64,000 nucleotides of DNA from Pyrocephalus nanus. Lineage: Eukaryota > Chordata > Aves > Passeriformes > Tyrannidae. The stretch lies in contig CM076280.1 in NCBI GenBank assembly GCA_038380795.1, positions 5,009,501 to 5,073,500 on the forward strand. The letters run 5' to 3'. Below are positions 1 through 11,272 of the stretch, piece by piece. The stretch's first letter is position 1. Each line of letters begins with the position of its first letter. Below the pieces are notes generated by a model, which was not told the DNA's origin, searched no databases, and saw nothing but the letters and a program-made list of their open reading frames with translations. The translations under genes were made by a program, and so were the position numbers.

Positions 1-1344
1 GTTTGCTGGGCTGGAGAACGGGGGCAAACCCCAGCAGTGCTGTGCCTCCTGCCTCTGGCTGATGAAGGACCTCAGGGGCAACTCTGAAACCGCTGCAAAG
101 ATCCCATTATATTTTTTTAATCAATGCAAAGGCCCTGTCCCCTTGCTAAATTGCTTGATCTCCTCCCCTTCCCAGGCTTTTAGGTAATTGCTGTAGATGA
201 GCGCTACTGCATATCAAGGATAGCTGAGCCAGGGCTATTGATCAATCCAAATGTGCTGTTGGCATGGTTTAGAGGAGCTTTACTAACTTACCCCAGGGGC
301 AGATCAAGTTTTTTAGGCAAATCAAGCAAGTTTCATGATCTTACTGCTTTGCTCAGCCCTAGTGAGGTGGTAACTGAACCCTTCCTTCCCTGACACCCAC
401 TGTATGATGCCAATATTTTGTCCTGGGAAGTGCCAATCTTTCTCCAGTGGCCATAGAAAAAGTCCAGGCAGTTGGTTTATGCTATGTGCTTGATTTCTGG
501 ACAGCTGAAGTTTGGGAGGCAGGATCCCACTGAGTCTGCCATAAGGGAGCAACATCCTATTGAAGTAGATCGGTCAGTTCTCCCTACATCGACTGAGGAT
601 CTGACAGTCCTGCAGGAGATGCACAGAAAGCCTGCTCCAAAGAGCTGAAACTGGAGAGAGATCAGTGTAAAGGGCAGGAAAATCTGTAATTACAAAATCT
701 TCAAAACATCTGCAGGTGCAGACCAGCAAAACCTCCCGTCCTCCAACCCGGACACAAGGGTTGACAGCTTTTGGGGCCACCACAGAAGACACAAGTCTTC
801 TGGCCAATTTTACAGCAACCAGGCTGTCATGGAGCAATTCCCTGTTTCTGTCACTCTCAGGGAGGTATTGTCAGGTCCTACAAGTCTTTAGCAAGGACTT
901 GAGGGCAGAGTGAGTGGTAAAATTGCTGTTTACTTTCCATGTCACCAGAAACATGCAGTGGGATTCTGCCCCTCTGGCTTCACAAGAGCATCAAGTAGAA
1001 ACATCTGCTCCTTTGGTGGGGTAGCAGAGCATGTTTTGAAGGCCACCACAGCACTGATGTACCCTCCTTCTAAGTGTTTATTATTTTCTTGGTGATAAGT
1101 GTCCAGCTGAAATGGTAGCTCAGCTGGTGCCACAGGAGCTGTCACAGCTCTGTGCAGTTGTTATGCCTGACAAAGGCAGGGTCCACCTGGACAACATGGT
1201 GCTTGCACTGGGGCTGTGTTTTTTGGCTCATCAGCTCCATGTCAAGCTTTCCAGATGTTCTGCCCTATGCTCTAGGCAGTGCTTGCTCTGAGGCACAGCC
1301 AGAAAAGCTCAAGGATTTTCTGGGAATGTGGGTCCTTGCATCTT
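1..1344. other. Intergenic, nothing recognised
   Basis: Unique-looking sequence; short open frames on both strands have no family likeness. Confidence 0.6.
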
Positions 1345-1488
1345 GATGGGGGACATGACCAAGGCCAGGCTGGATGAGGCTTTGAACCACATGGTCTAGT
1401 GGAAGGTGTCCCTTCCCATGACAGGCAGCTGGAATGAGATCACCTTTAGGTCCCTTCCAACCCAAACCTGTCTGTGATTCTACCATTC
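1345..1488 (+). mobile_element. CR1 LINE 3' fragment
   Basis: Shows the CR1 3' UTR landmarks in order: AAGGCCAGGCTGGATGAGGC, a GGTCTAGTGGAAGGTGTCCC-like block, TTAGGTCCCTTCCAACCCAA, then CTGTGATTCTACCATTC. It is 5'-truncated, as usual for CR1. Confidence 0.9.
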
Positions 1489-4309
1489 AGGTGCCTGGAC
1501 TGGTTTGGAAGAGTTCAGATTCACCCTGCCACAGATACAAAGAGCTTGACTGCTTTGTGAGTCCAGTTTATGATCTCTGAGTCAGGGATCATGATAATTA
1601 CTTGACACAGCATCATTTTGAATATGTTTTACTGGAAGTCCTGCCTGATGCCTGACCCGACTGCTCAAAAAGGATGGTTTGCTCTGCAGGGAGGGCACGG
1701 TGGCCTGTGTGTGAAGGGGCAGGGCTTTTGGAGATGATTAATTACGAGGAGCTTTATTTAACCAGAGGCTGAAGGTCTGAGCATTGGTGTAGAGTCCAGA
1801 GTCACCCAGGCACCGGCAGGGAGGCACAAGCTGTGAAACAAAGCCTTAGCACGGCCTCTCACTGGTGGAAGGTCTCCAGCTGAAGCAGGGCCAACTTGGG
1901 CTCCTGCCATGCAGGGTCTAGTCTGGCAGCTCCTCTGTGCTGTGCAGACAGGGTTTGGCTGGGGACCCTGGGGCTTGTGGGGTTTACAGCTCTGGATCAG
2001 TCAAGCAAGGGGACCCCGTGGCTACAGATCTGCTCATCCACAGCAGCAGGCACTGGGAGCAAGATCTATCCAAATCAACCCAGGATAGCAGGAGTTACAC
2101 TCCTGAAAAGCTGGCTTTGCCCCACACACCCTGCTTTTCATTTGCTGGCAGGTGTTGGGCATGCAGGTTCCTTGTAGGGTAGGGGGATTTTGCATGGAGA
2201 CAGTGAAAATTTAGGATTAACTCAGCATCAGCTTCTACAAAACCACCAGCCTCCCTTGGGCTACTCCATCTGAAATGGGCTGGGAGCCTGATAGAAATGG
2301 GGAGAGAAAAGCATCACATTTGCAGCTTTAACCCCCCTTCCCCGAGGCGTGTGTTGTAAATCCTGGGTCTGTGCCATTCCTCCCTGCCCACCCAGAGCCC
2401 CAGCACATACATTATCTGCCAGCTGACAGATTCAGCAGTGACAGATGAGTTGAGCTGGAGAAAGGCCATTTGGACCCTGGGATGCTGGTGGAAGAGTCCA
2501 ACATCCAGCAGCAGAGAGGTGTGTGTACCTCTGGAAATCCCAGCGGAGCCACAAAACCCAGGGAAGCAAGAAAGGATGTTTGAGCCATGGGAATGGATAA
2601 AGGACATTTTGCTTCAGGCCCTGAGCTGGCTACTCCTGCCTAAGGCCTTTTTGGTGGCTGCAAGGCTAATCTCTCACCTGGGAAATGGTCTCCAGCACAT
2701 CTCCACTACTTGGCATCCAACAGTGTTTCCCCACAAACACAGGCAGTAGGATGGCACAGCAAGTTTTCAGCCATGCAGGGCAGGACAAAACTCACCCTGT
2801 GCTACTGTGAGCCCCTTCCCCACATCCATCATGCTGGCAAAGGCTTCCTCATGGAGACAGGGAAGCTGTAGGGAGATGCAAGTGTGGCTGCACAGGTTGG
2901 GAGCGATATTAGGGAGACGTGAGAGCAAAGCAAGGGCAGCTCTGACACCTCAGAGGGTGCATTTGCATTGCCAGCCACTCATCTGTGCCAGTTTGAACCC
3001 ACTGAGCACTTGGACCATGAGTTTTGTGTGCTCATGGCATACAAAATATTTTGCATTTCACTGCATTGCTTGTAAAAAGAGAAAGGATTGTATTGGAGCC
3101 ACAGGATGGATGTCTTCAACAACATGCTGAATAAATACTGTGCCTTATTTATGAGACTTTAATTCTCCACCAAATTAGAACCTGACTAAAACATGAGTCT
3201 ATTCCCCAGTTCCTCGCACAATACAGAAAACAATGCCTGTTTAAATGCAGATTAATTCAATTTTTGAATGTAAAGGCAGGTGGAAAAGGCACTGAATTCC
3301 CACGTGTGTCTAGTTCTTAAGACTGTGACATTCATAGGAATGTGACAATCTTAGGAATGTCTCCATTAAGCTGCTGGGGAAAAGGTGCAGCTTAGCACCT
3401 GAAGGTGCAGATGAAACATAAACCAAGGGAGATGGAGGTACTCAACAAAGTGCCCTATTTCCTCACTGTGTGTGCCACATCCAGAGCATCTTTCCTGGAC
3501 TCAATGTGCCCTCCTGTCATAACCTTCCTCACCAAAACATGAGGAGCTGCTTGTGTAGACAGCAGGGGCATGGCACTGGGAATGAAACGCCGTGGTTCTC
3601 CCTGGGAAAAAGCAAGCTGTGAAAGGAGCTCCAGATTTCCCAGCTCATCTCTCTCATGGATCTGTGAAAATCTAGAGGGTGAAAGGTTGTACAGGCTGCC
3701 CCTTGATGCTCTTTGCTTTTGGGAAGCCCAGGAAGTATTGCCTGATGTGGGGCTGATCCCCATGGGGAGGGTGCCCTGTTCAATACCCATCTCAAACCAT
3801 GGGGCACAGCCTGTAAAATTTCAACCACAGAAGAGCCTTGATAGGAAGAGGCTCAGTTGAAAGCCACCAAGTGCCACCAAAGCACTGCTGGCCAGTCCCA
3901 CTGGAGATGGAGGAGATCTGCATGCAGGGAATGGGGTGGCTGTTGCATTCCAGGGTGCAGGGAGCAAAGATTTCCTTAAACCAATAAAGAAGTGTGGCCT
4001 CAGAGCCTGCAAGGAAACCCAGTGTTGTTCAGTAAGCTGAAGTTCTGCACTGATGTGCCACTGCACTGCTGAACACCTGCATACCTTATGGTGGCTGCCA
4101 GCAGGCAATTGCAGGGGTAATGGCAATAACCCAGCCTAATACAACTCCCAGGAGTGGGAAAGGTGATGGGAGAAGATGGAGAAATTTCTTTCCTAAGGCT
4201 GTTCTTTCTGTGCATTCTGAAGTTTGAGATTTCCATTCCCCCATTCACAGGTATAATGACATGCTCTTAATGGCTGTAAAATTACAGAGCTCTTTCTTAA
4301 CTCCAGCTA
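1489..4309. other. Intergenic, nothing recognised
   Basis: No gene, RNA or named repeat seen. Open frames up to 111 codons at 3455-3860 overlap on both strands and look random. Confidence 0.6.
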
Positions 4310-4560
4310 CAGCACATCACTCTCTGACCTCCTGCAGCAGTGAATTACATGAACTGACTGCACAGTACATCAGCTCTGGTGGGTTCTTTTTCTTTTGACC
4401 TGTATTAAATTTGCCTAACCATTAATCTAATCGAATAAGACCACAGTTTCCATATTATGATTCTAAGGAAAGAAGAGCAATAAATTCCTTTTCACTAAGA
4501 CTCTCATAATTCTGAAATACTCCTGCCATTAACATTCCTCCCCAGGCTAAGTACCTTCTG
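4310..4560 (-). mobile_element. Ancient CR1-like LINE fragment
   Basis: Worn copy in reverse orientation. The + strand reads CTGCAGCAGTGAATTACATG, then a TTTGCC...ATTAATCT block and AATTCCTTTTCAC, in the order of the old amniote CR1 3' region (GCAGC-GAGTTCCACAG ... CTATTAATTTCAT ... TAATTCCT-TTCAC). Heavily diverged. Confidence 0.5.
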
Positions 4561-5354
4561 AGAGTTCCTGCCACATGGGGTAGTCATAGGCAAACCCCAT
4601 TTAGACCTTCAGTTACTTTTGTTTCCCTTCAATTTTTCAATCTCAATTAAACATTGACATCTTCCCCAGTGTGAAATGACCCAGAGCACACTGCACTGAA
4701 GTCTAAGTATATCCAGGCTAGGTTTGGCCAAATATTTTCTTCAACTTCTGGAAGACATGAGCAGAAGCTCTTCAACTGATAATGAAAATTTGAATCCATA
4801 CTCCCAAAGGTCAAGTTTCTTTTTGTCCCCTAAAGCAGTCAAGCTGCCCTGTGGCTGTTCTCTAATATCCTCAAGCCTGGAGAAACACTTGAAAGCCGCT
4901 TTTCTATCATAATTTTGATGATCCAAGGTGATCCAACCAGTAAAGTCTTAGTTTAAGTTGGATATGTTGCTAGATTAACTTTACCGGAGCCCAGGGACTA
5001 TCCTGGATGTTTCACCACTTTAGAGTATCAAAGCCAACAGGTTTTAGAAAGCAGACCCATCCCCTTGTTGGTGAATAACCCATTGAAAAGACTATTCCAG
5101 ATATAATATTAAACAAGGTGGATGTCTCCTTTTGTTCATCACACTCTTCCTTGGATGTTATAATCTTTGCTGATCTCAAACCTCTCATATCCTGTCTCTT
5201 GCTCTTTTACCCTCTGGCCACCTCTCTGCCTCAGTCAGCAACCCCCAACTTCACCACTATCAGATCTCCTAAAAGCCTTTTGGAAGGGGGAAATGCAGCC
5301 CAATCTCTACAAAGACACTGCCCTGCGACTGCAGAGAATCTCAGAGCGATCTTA

Positions 5355-5490
5355 AAAGGCAGCAGAGCATCATTAGCTGTGTTTCACAGATGGCAAGCAC
5401 AGGGAAGGAAATGATTTATTTGAAGTCATACCTCAAGGCAGAGATAGAGGCAGGAAAGGAGCCCAGGAGTCCTGACTTCCAGTTCCATTA
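5355..5490 (+). mobile_element. MIR-like SINE fragment
   Basis: GTTTCACAGATGGCAAGCAC, then GAAGTCATACCTCAAGGCAG and CCCAGGAGTCCTGACTTCCAG follow the MIR/CORE order (TTTACAGATG-GGAAACTGAGGC ... GTCACACAG ... CCCAGG-TCTGACT). An old degenerate copy. Confidence 0.6.
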
Positions 5491-7869
5491 GGAGTGTAAG
5501 TGGAAACCACCAGAGTGCTTACAAGGCTCTCCAGGTACAGGGAACACCAAGGCTGCTCTGGCAGGCCTGGCTGCTGGCCAGCTGGAGAAAGAGAGCACAT
5601 ATGGGGCCCAGCTGAAATAAATGAAATCCTCTCCTGGGAGTCTCAGGCTTAATTGGCTGGTTTATGACCAAGTCAGCTCACAAAAATCGCGGGCCACATC
5701 GCTTTGCTGCAGCTGAGCAGGTTGTGAAGTCCAAACCAAGTCCCATAAACAGTGCTTGAGCCTCCAGAGACCTTCTTTCTGGTTTGTGCTTAGTAAAATG
5801 TGTCCCTTCTTCCATGAGATTAGCCTTTTTTTAAATTTTCTTCTTTCCTTTTTTTTTTTTAATGAACTCATTTCAGTGACAAGGGAAACAATCAAGAAGA
5901 GAATTTTTGGGGTCACGAGCCTTCTGTGTGGGTAAATGCAAACATGTTTTCCCAACACTCCCCCTGCAAACACTTTCCATGCCAGCTCCAGGTCCTCAAG
6001 AGAGACCTACAATCCAGGCAGGCTCTGAAAAGCTCTACCAAGAAACCTGCTGTCCCCTACCAGATGTGACCAAGAACATGACACATGCACATGGTTTGCT
6101 TTTCTCTGCCCATTTGCTTTTCAATGCTGGCATCACTTTCACTTTGTTTATAAATCTCCTTTTCCTCCTTCAATCTCCCCTTTTCTCCCTCTCTTTCTCC
6201 CTCTCCCCTCCTCTCCTGGGCTAAGCCATAACATCACTGTGCCCAGGCAGTTTGGCAAGGGGAGCTGTGCAAATGGATTAGGGAGGGTCATGGAATTTGA
6301 GCTATTTTAGTGGCATAATTACAGCCTTTGAGGACCTGGCTTGAATGCTGGGATCCATCACCAAACAGCAGCTGCTCCAGTTCAGGGGGTGGCTGTGGGT
6401 ACCAGAGTGAAGGTCCAACAGGGATGACAATGGAGTCAGGATGAGATCCAGAAAAACAACAGGCAGGATGCAAAGATCTCCCTGGAGCCAGTTGTTCTGA
6501 CTGATAGGCACCAGCCCTTGCTTAATGCAGAGCCCTGTAGCCTTGTGATTGCACAAGGTGGTGGCAAAAGGGACAAGGAAGTTCAAATCATTTCAGGGGA
6601 GGCACAAACCTTCATGGCATGGGGCTGGAGAGAGGCAGGAGGATACACCCGCTGCAGGAGCTGTGTGGCACAGGAAGGAACTGCAACACTGAGCAGAGGA
6701 AAGCAGATATCCAACATGCAACACCCTTGGGGATCAGTCTGTGCTTCCAGCATAATGATCCCTGTCTGCCACTAGCCTGGGAGATAACCTCTTGCCACCC
6801 TCCCTTCTCGTGTGTCTCAGCTAAAGGCAAACTGTAACCCTGCTGGTGGAGACACATCCCACTCATGCCTTGCTGTAATGCAGCTCCCAGACTAAAAATC
6901 CCACTGAAGACAGACCTCTGACTGGCAATGAAGATGTGTCCCATTTTTTTGTTTGTTTCCTTTCTTCATTTTCAGGGCTTCAAGTAGCAAATCAAACCTT
7001 TTCTCTGGTGCAGAAATGCAACCCGCAGAGTTTGGTGATGGAAAGGGCAGAGCAGGGCCCTGCTCCCACAGTTTGTTTCTAGGTTTTTTTTTCCATGAAA
7101 ATGCCTTGAGTGTTTTAGACTTTTGCTGTTGTCAAAGGTGGCAGACAGGGCAGTGCTGTTATTTTGCTGAGGGAGAGGAATAGAAATAAAAATAATAACC
7201 ATGTGCCTTCACTGTGACTCGGAGTCATGGGAGGGAGCACAGAATAAAGAAGGACCCTGGACCTTGTCTGCTGCCACCCCATGTGAATTCAGAGGGTTTT
7301 GTAACATTTTAAATATCAAATACAGCCTCAGGTAGACTGATGAAGCCTGATACTTCCCTGTCAGGCACCCAGACATGAGAGGAAGTCCTCCCTCTGCACA
7401 GGTTTTGGTTGTATTTTAGAAATGGTTAATCACTTGGTGTTACCTTTTTTTTTTTTTTTCTCCCAAGGTTCCTAATCCAAATGCTTTGACACCTCTAGAA
7501 GTGATACTCTGAGAATTTGCTTTGTCTGGCAACACAGATACCTACAGCAGTGAGCTATTTACTCTTCTTTTGTAGACAGGGGAGAGAAACAGATACCTCT
7601 GGGGTGCAATTCATCCTGTGCTGGTGTCCAGAGCACGTGAAATGAATCATGCCCTTGACTCCCCTCTTGCATCCATGGACTGGAAAAGGCAGCCTTGTGC
7701 AATGAAACCAGAAAAACAACACTGTGCACATCCAGAATGAAGAAAGGAGGCTCTCCGGGCACTTCATGAGAGACACTCCTTAAAGAAAGCATCCAGAGAG
7801 GATTATTTGGGAAACTTTACTCATCTTTGTACAGATAGTCTGTACCATTCTCCTTTTTTTTTAGCTGTT
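5491..7869. other. Intergenic, simple repeats only
   Basis: Apart from the polypyrimidine tract at 6147-6219 and T runs near 5850 and 7446, nothing recognised. Confidence 0.6.
6147..6219. repeat. Polypyrimidine tract
   Basis: About 70 bases almost purely C and T on the + strand (CTCCCTCTCTTTCTCCCTCT-type). No coding role is visible. Confidence 0.8.
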
Positions 7870-8145
7870 AACTGACATGGGAGAAGTTCCAGAGAAGCTC
7901 CATAAGTTGAGGGGATACAGCTCCTGAAGCAACTGGGGCATGAATACAAGTCAGACCAGGGTCAGGAGAAATGGTTCCCTGCCTGTTGGTGGAAGACCCA
8001 GGGACAAAAGAGGAGGTATTGAAGTCTGAGGTTTTCCTTGTACATCTGCAATGACCAGGGCTGGCCCTGCTAGCCAGGAGGAGCACTGACACTGCTGTGC
8101 TCCCAGGCAGGCAGGGCTCTTTTCCCTCGAGTTTTTCCCAGTACT
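7870..8145 (+). repeat. Mosaic direct repeat, copy A
   Basis: Matches 10996-11272 in the same orientation. The last ~205 bp before a small indel differ by about three substitutions, while the first ~70 bp differ much more and lack a 9-base block. It contains AACTGGGGCATGAATACAAG and ends GTTTTTCCCAGTACT. The family is not recognised. Confidence 0.9.
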
Positions 8146-8179
8146 GTGGCACAGAGGCCCAGACTCCCAGCACATCACC

Positions 8180-8209
8180 TTTTTTTTCTTTTTTTTTTGC
8201 GGGGGGGGG
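8180..8209. repeat. T-rich/G9 tract
   Basis: T8-C-TT-type run, then T10, GC and nine G. A low-complexity slippage site. Confidence 0.85.
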
Positions 8210-10189
8210 TGAGGAAGCAATCTTGCCTCAGAGGGTGCCACATTTGGCTTGGGCTGCAGGTGTCTCCCACCCCATCCTCTCACAGGACGAGAGGAGACAC
8301 TTGGCTGCTCTTCCACTGTCCTCATGATGGAGCCAGAGCAGCGTGTGGCCGTGGAGTGCCAGGGGATTCCACCGGCCAGGGAAGGGGCGTGAGCATCCAT
8401 GCAGCTCGCTGTAATTTCTCTAATGGCTTTCTTTGGCTTGATAGATATTGAAGGAAGCTTGTTGCCGGGGCAATTTCCATGGAGAGATAATAAGAGATCA
8501 TTTTCAAGTGAGCAAAACTTTAATGGCACATTCTGGTAATGAGGCAGCAAGGAGAGTAATGACCAGAGACCTCAGAGTGCGAGCACGTCGTGAGAGGGAA
8601 GAGAACTCTCAGTTCACTGCTCAGGCCAGGCTTTTGAGGCCTGATCTTTGTCCCCTTGAATTCAGCCTGGTGTGCTGCTGACTACAGGGAGAGGAAGATT
8701 AAGACCCCAGTGCTGGTAATGGGACTGGATGGTTCCATAGAGACGCCCCAGTGAATTCATTGGAAAAGCAAGAAGACCCTGGTAGGGCTCAGGCACCAAA
8801 TGTTCCAACATTTTCCTTCAGCAAAAGGTAATTTGGAGAAAAAAGTCAAAGGAGAGCTGGATACTCCTGTGCACAATCATCTGCTTTCCCTCTGAAACCA
8901 ACAGGAAATATTTTAGCCTCTGTTAAGAGTTCCATGATGGGAAGGAAGGGTGTGTAACAGAGGGTGAAGGTCCTGTCTTATTTAAGCTCTTTGTTCCCTG
9001 ATGGGCATCTTCTGACATCCTTAGGAAGCAGATCTGAAATTCAGAGATGGTGGTAGCAGCAGAGGGTTGGACGGCAGAGATCAAGGGGCCGTGGATAAAG
9101 AAAGACTAAAAAAGGACTCATTCCCTTCAGCTTTTATATCCAAGGAGGAATTATACCTACTCCTCTGGCCAGTTGTGTGAGTGCAAATATGGAACACAGC
9201 AAGCAGTATAAACATAAAAGCTACTTGTGAATTAGGAGAGCAAACTGTTAGACCTGTGCAAAGTCACAGAGTGTGAGAGACCACAGGCTGCCTAAGGTCT
9301 ATGATTGTATTTTCTAGTCAGTTCTCAGTCTCAGAAAAACCAAGAAAAATTTGCCCAGGAATTAAACTACAGAAGAGGCTGTGGATGTCCTGCCTCCTCC
9401 TAGAGGCATGAAGCACTGTCATGTCTCTCAGTTCCTCAAATTCATCCCTGCAGCTTGGTTTTGGCGTCTCTTTTAAGGAGGGCTCTCAATCAGCTGCTTC
9501 TTAATGGCAGCCAAAGCCAGTTGCTGTTTACCTCCTCTCAAAAGAAGGAAGGTGAAGGGTCTGCTTTGCTCCAGCCTCGTTAACACTTGTTTCATTAATC
9601 ACAGTTTTCCCTTCAAAACCAGAGACAATCTGTCCAATTAACATTGAAGCTCTGGCAGTTGACTGTGACGGTGGGGAACTTTGCAAGCAGCACTTTGACA
9701 ACCGTCGCTGTAAGTTTCACATTTTTAAAGCTGCTCACAAACTAGCCAGCCTGGTCTCACCTTGTTAATACCCTCTTTGCATAAAGCCAGCCTCCTTTCT
9801 ATTCACTTTTATGATGAATCCCAGCACAGCCCAGATCCCACTATCCTTCTCCCACAGATCTCTGTCCATCACATCCCACCACGCCCCTGGGATTGTACAG
9901 GCAACTCCTTTCCCCTGGATTAAATCCCCAACCAGGCTCTAACGCTGGACTGTAGCTGAACTGAGCTCTGTGGAGCCACAGTTCAGAAAGAATCAGCAAA
10001 TTAAAGTGTAATATTTACACAGAAAATGTGATGAGTAATGTCTTGTCTCATAATACCACATGAGCAGAGAACAGTAGAAGTAGGAAGATGCAGAGAAAAA
10101 GTTACCCAGTTAACTCCAAGCCTCTCAGTCTAACCTTGACTGGAGATTTCAAAGTGAATTTTGAAGGAAAGAACAATTAAATACGCAGA
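8210..10189. other. Intergenic between repeat copies
   Basis: Contains the exon-like 9623-9709 segment and an orderly AT-rich stretch at 8395-8570 with TAAT motifs. No gene found. Confidence 0.55.
9623..9709 (+). other. Exon-like open segment, function unknown
   Basis: An 87-bp open segment lies between an acceptor-like TTTTCCCTTCAAAACCAG and a strong donor-like CGCT|GTAAGTTT. In one frame it reads cysteine-rich peptide (AVDCDGGELCKQHFDNRRCK across the donor). It keeps three CpGs in an otherwise CpG-poor setting. I do not recognise a family, and no partner exon was seen. It could be a non-coding transcript exon, a relic, or chance. Confidence 0.2.
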
Positions 10190-10800
10190 GATAAAGGGGA
10201 AATGAGATAAGATGCAACATGGGTTTACGAAATGTAGATTGTGTCAGACGAACATGATAGCTTTGTTTTGATAAGATACCTGATTTTCTAGACAAAGGAA
10301 ATGCTGCTGATCTCCTTTATCTAGACTTCAGTAAGGTATCTGATAGATGCCACGTGGGAAATTATTAGTGAAGCTGGAGAAGAAGAGGATTAGTAAACTG
10401 TAAGGTGAGGTGCAGCTCTCTGGAGGGAATTCACCAAAAGAGTTTCTCACAGAACAGTTTGGGAACTGATCTTTTTTTCTTGTGGATGATCTTGGCAATG
10501 AAAGCAGGATCCTGAGGCTAAAATCGTCCAGTGACACAGAACTGGAAGTTTTGACGATGCAGAGAAGAATGAGAATACAAGTCTGAAAGAACCAAGTGAC
10601 CTTGAGAATCAGAATAATGGAAATGGGAGGGAAAACAAGAAGTTTGATATGACAGGGCATGAATGTGAAGACTTGTGGTAGCCTCAGATACAATATAAGA
10701 GATGATGAGCTGAAGATGGTCAAGGCTGTGTGGTCCAAGTGACAGCAGACTGACTGAGCTGCCAGGTAAAGAAAGTCAAATGCTATTCTTGGATGTATCA
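10190..10800 (+). pseudogene. Decayed CR1 LINE ORF2 (reverse transcriptase)
   Basis: At 10303-10345 the frame reads AADLLYLDFSKVSD, the degraded form of the CR1 reverse-transcriptase block LDFSKAFD. The DNA around it (CTTTATCTAGACTTCAGTAA, then CACGTGGGAAATTATTAGTG) follows CR1 ORF2. Frameshifts and stops are frequent, so this is a dead and very old copy. The 3' limit is uncertain; similarity fades towards 10990. Confidence 0.7.
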
Positions 10801-10995
10801 GAAGGGGTATTTCAGCAAATATAGGGGGGAAAAAATGGTGTCATTGACAGTGTCTGGCTTCTTAAGGTCAAGATGGAAGCTTAACCTTGCATGAATGCAG
10901 AGGAAGGCTGGAAGATGATATGGAAGATGGAAAACAGAGCACAGGGAGGAGAATAGAAGAGGCAGAAACAGCATGTTTAATTTAGTAAAATACAG

Positions 10996-11272
10996 GATGA
11001 CACTGGAGAAGTTCCTAAGAGGTAAAATGGCTCCATAAGGTGATGGAATACATCTCCTGAAACAACTGGGGCATGAATACAAGTCAGACCAGGGTCAGGA
11101 GAAATGGTTCCCTGCCTGTTGGTGGAAGACCCAGGGACAAAAGAGGAGGTATTGAAGTCTGAGATTTTCCTTGTACATCTGCAATGACCAGGCCTGGCCC
11201 TGCTAGCCAGGAGGAGCACTGACACTGCTGTGCTCCCAGGCAGGGCTCTTCCCTTGAGTTTTTCCCAGTACT
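10996..11272 (+). repeat. Mosaic direct repeat, copy B
   Basis: Partner of 7870-8145, about 3.1 kb away. It abuts the decayed CR1 reverse-transcriptase stretch on its left. It lacks a GCAG duplication and a TT present in copy A. It could be a local duplication, a gene-converted pair, or two inserts of an unnamed short element. Confidence 0.9.

Noticed and set aside
1108..1150. tRNA-like TAGCTCAGCTGG motif
   Set aside because: Only a D-arm-like phrase; no anticodon arm, B box or acceptor stem follows.
7951..8550. 199-codon minus-strand open frame
   Set aside because: Runs through repeat copy A and a homopolymer (poly-Lys); no family likeness.
7870..11272. Provirus-like element with the two direct repeats as LTRs
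   Set aside because: No uniform divergence, no clear TG...CA ends or target duplication, no gag/pol, and the interior contains an old CR1 ORF2 piece.
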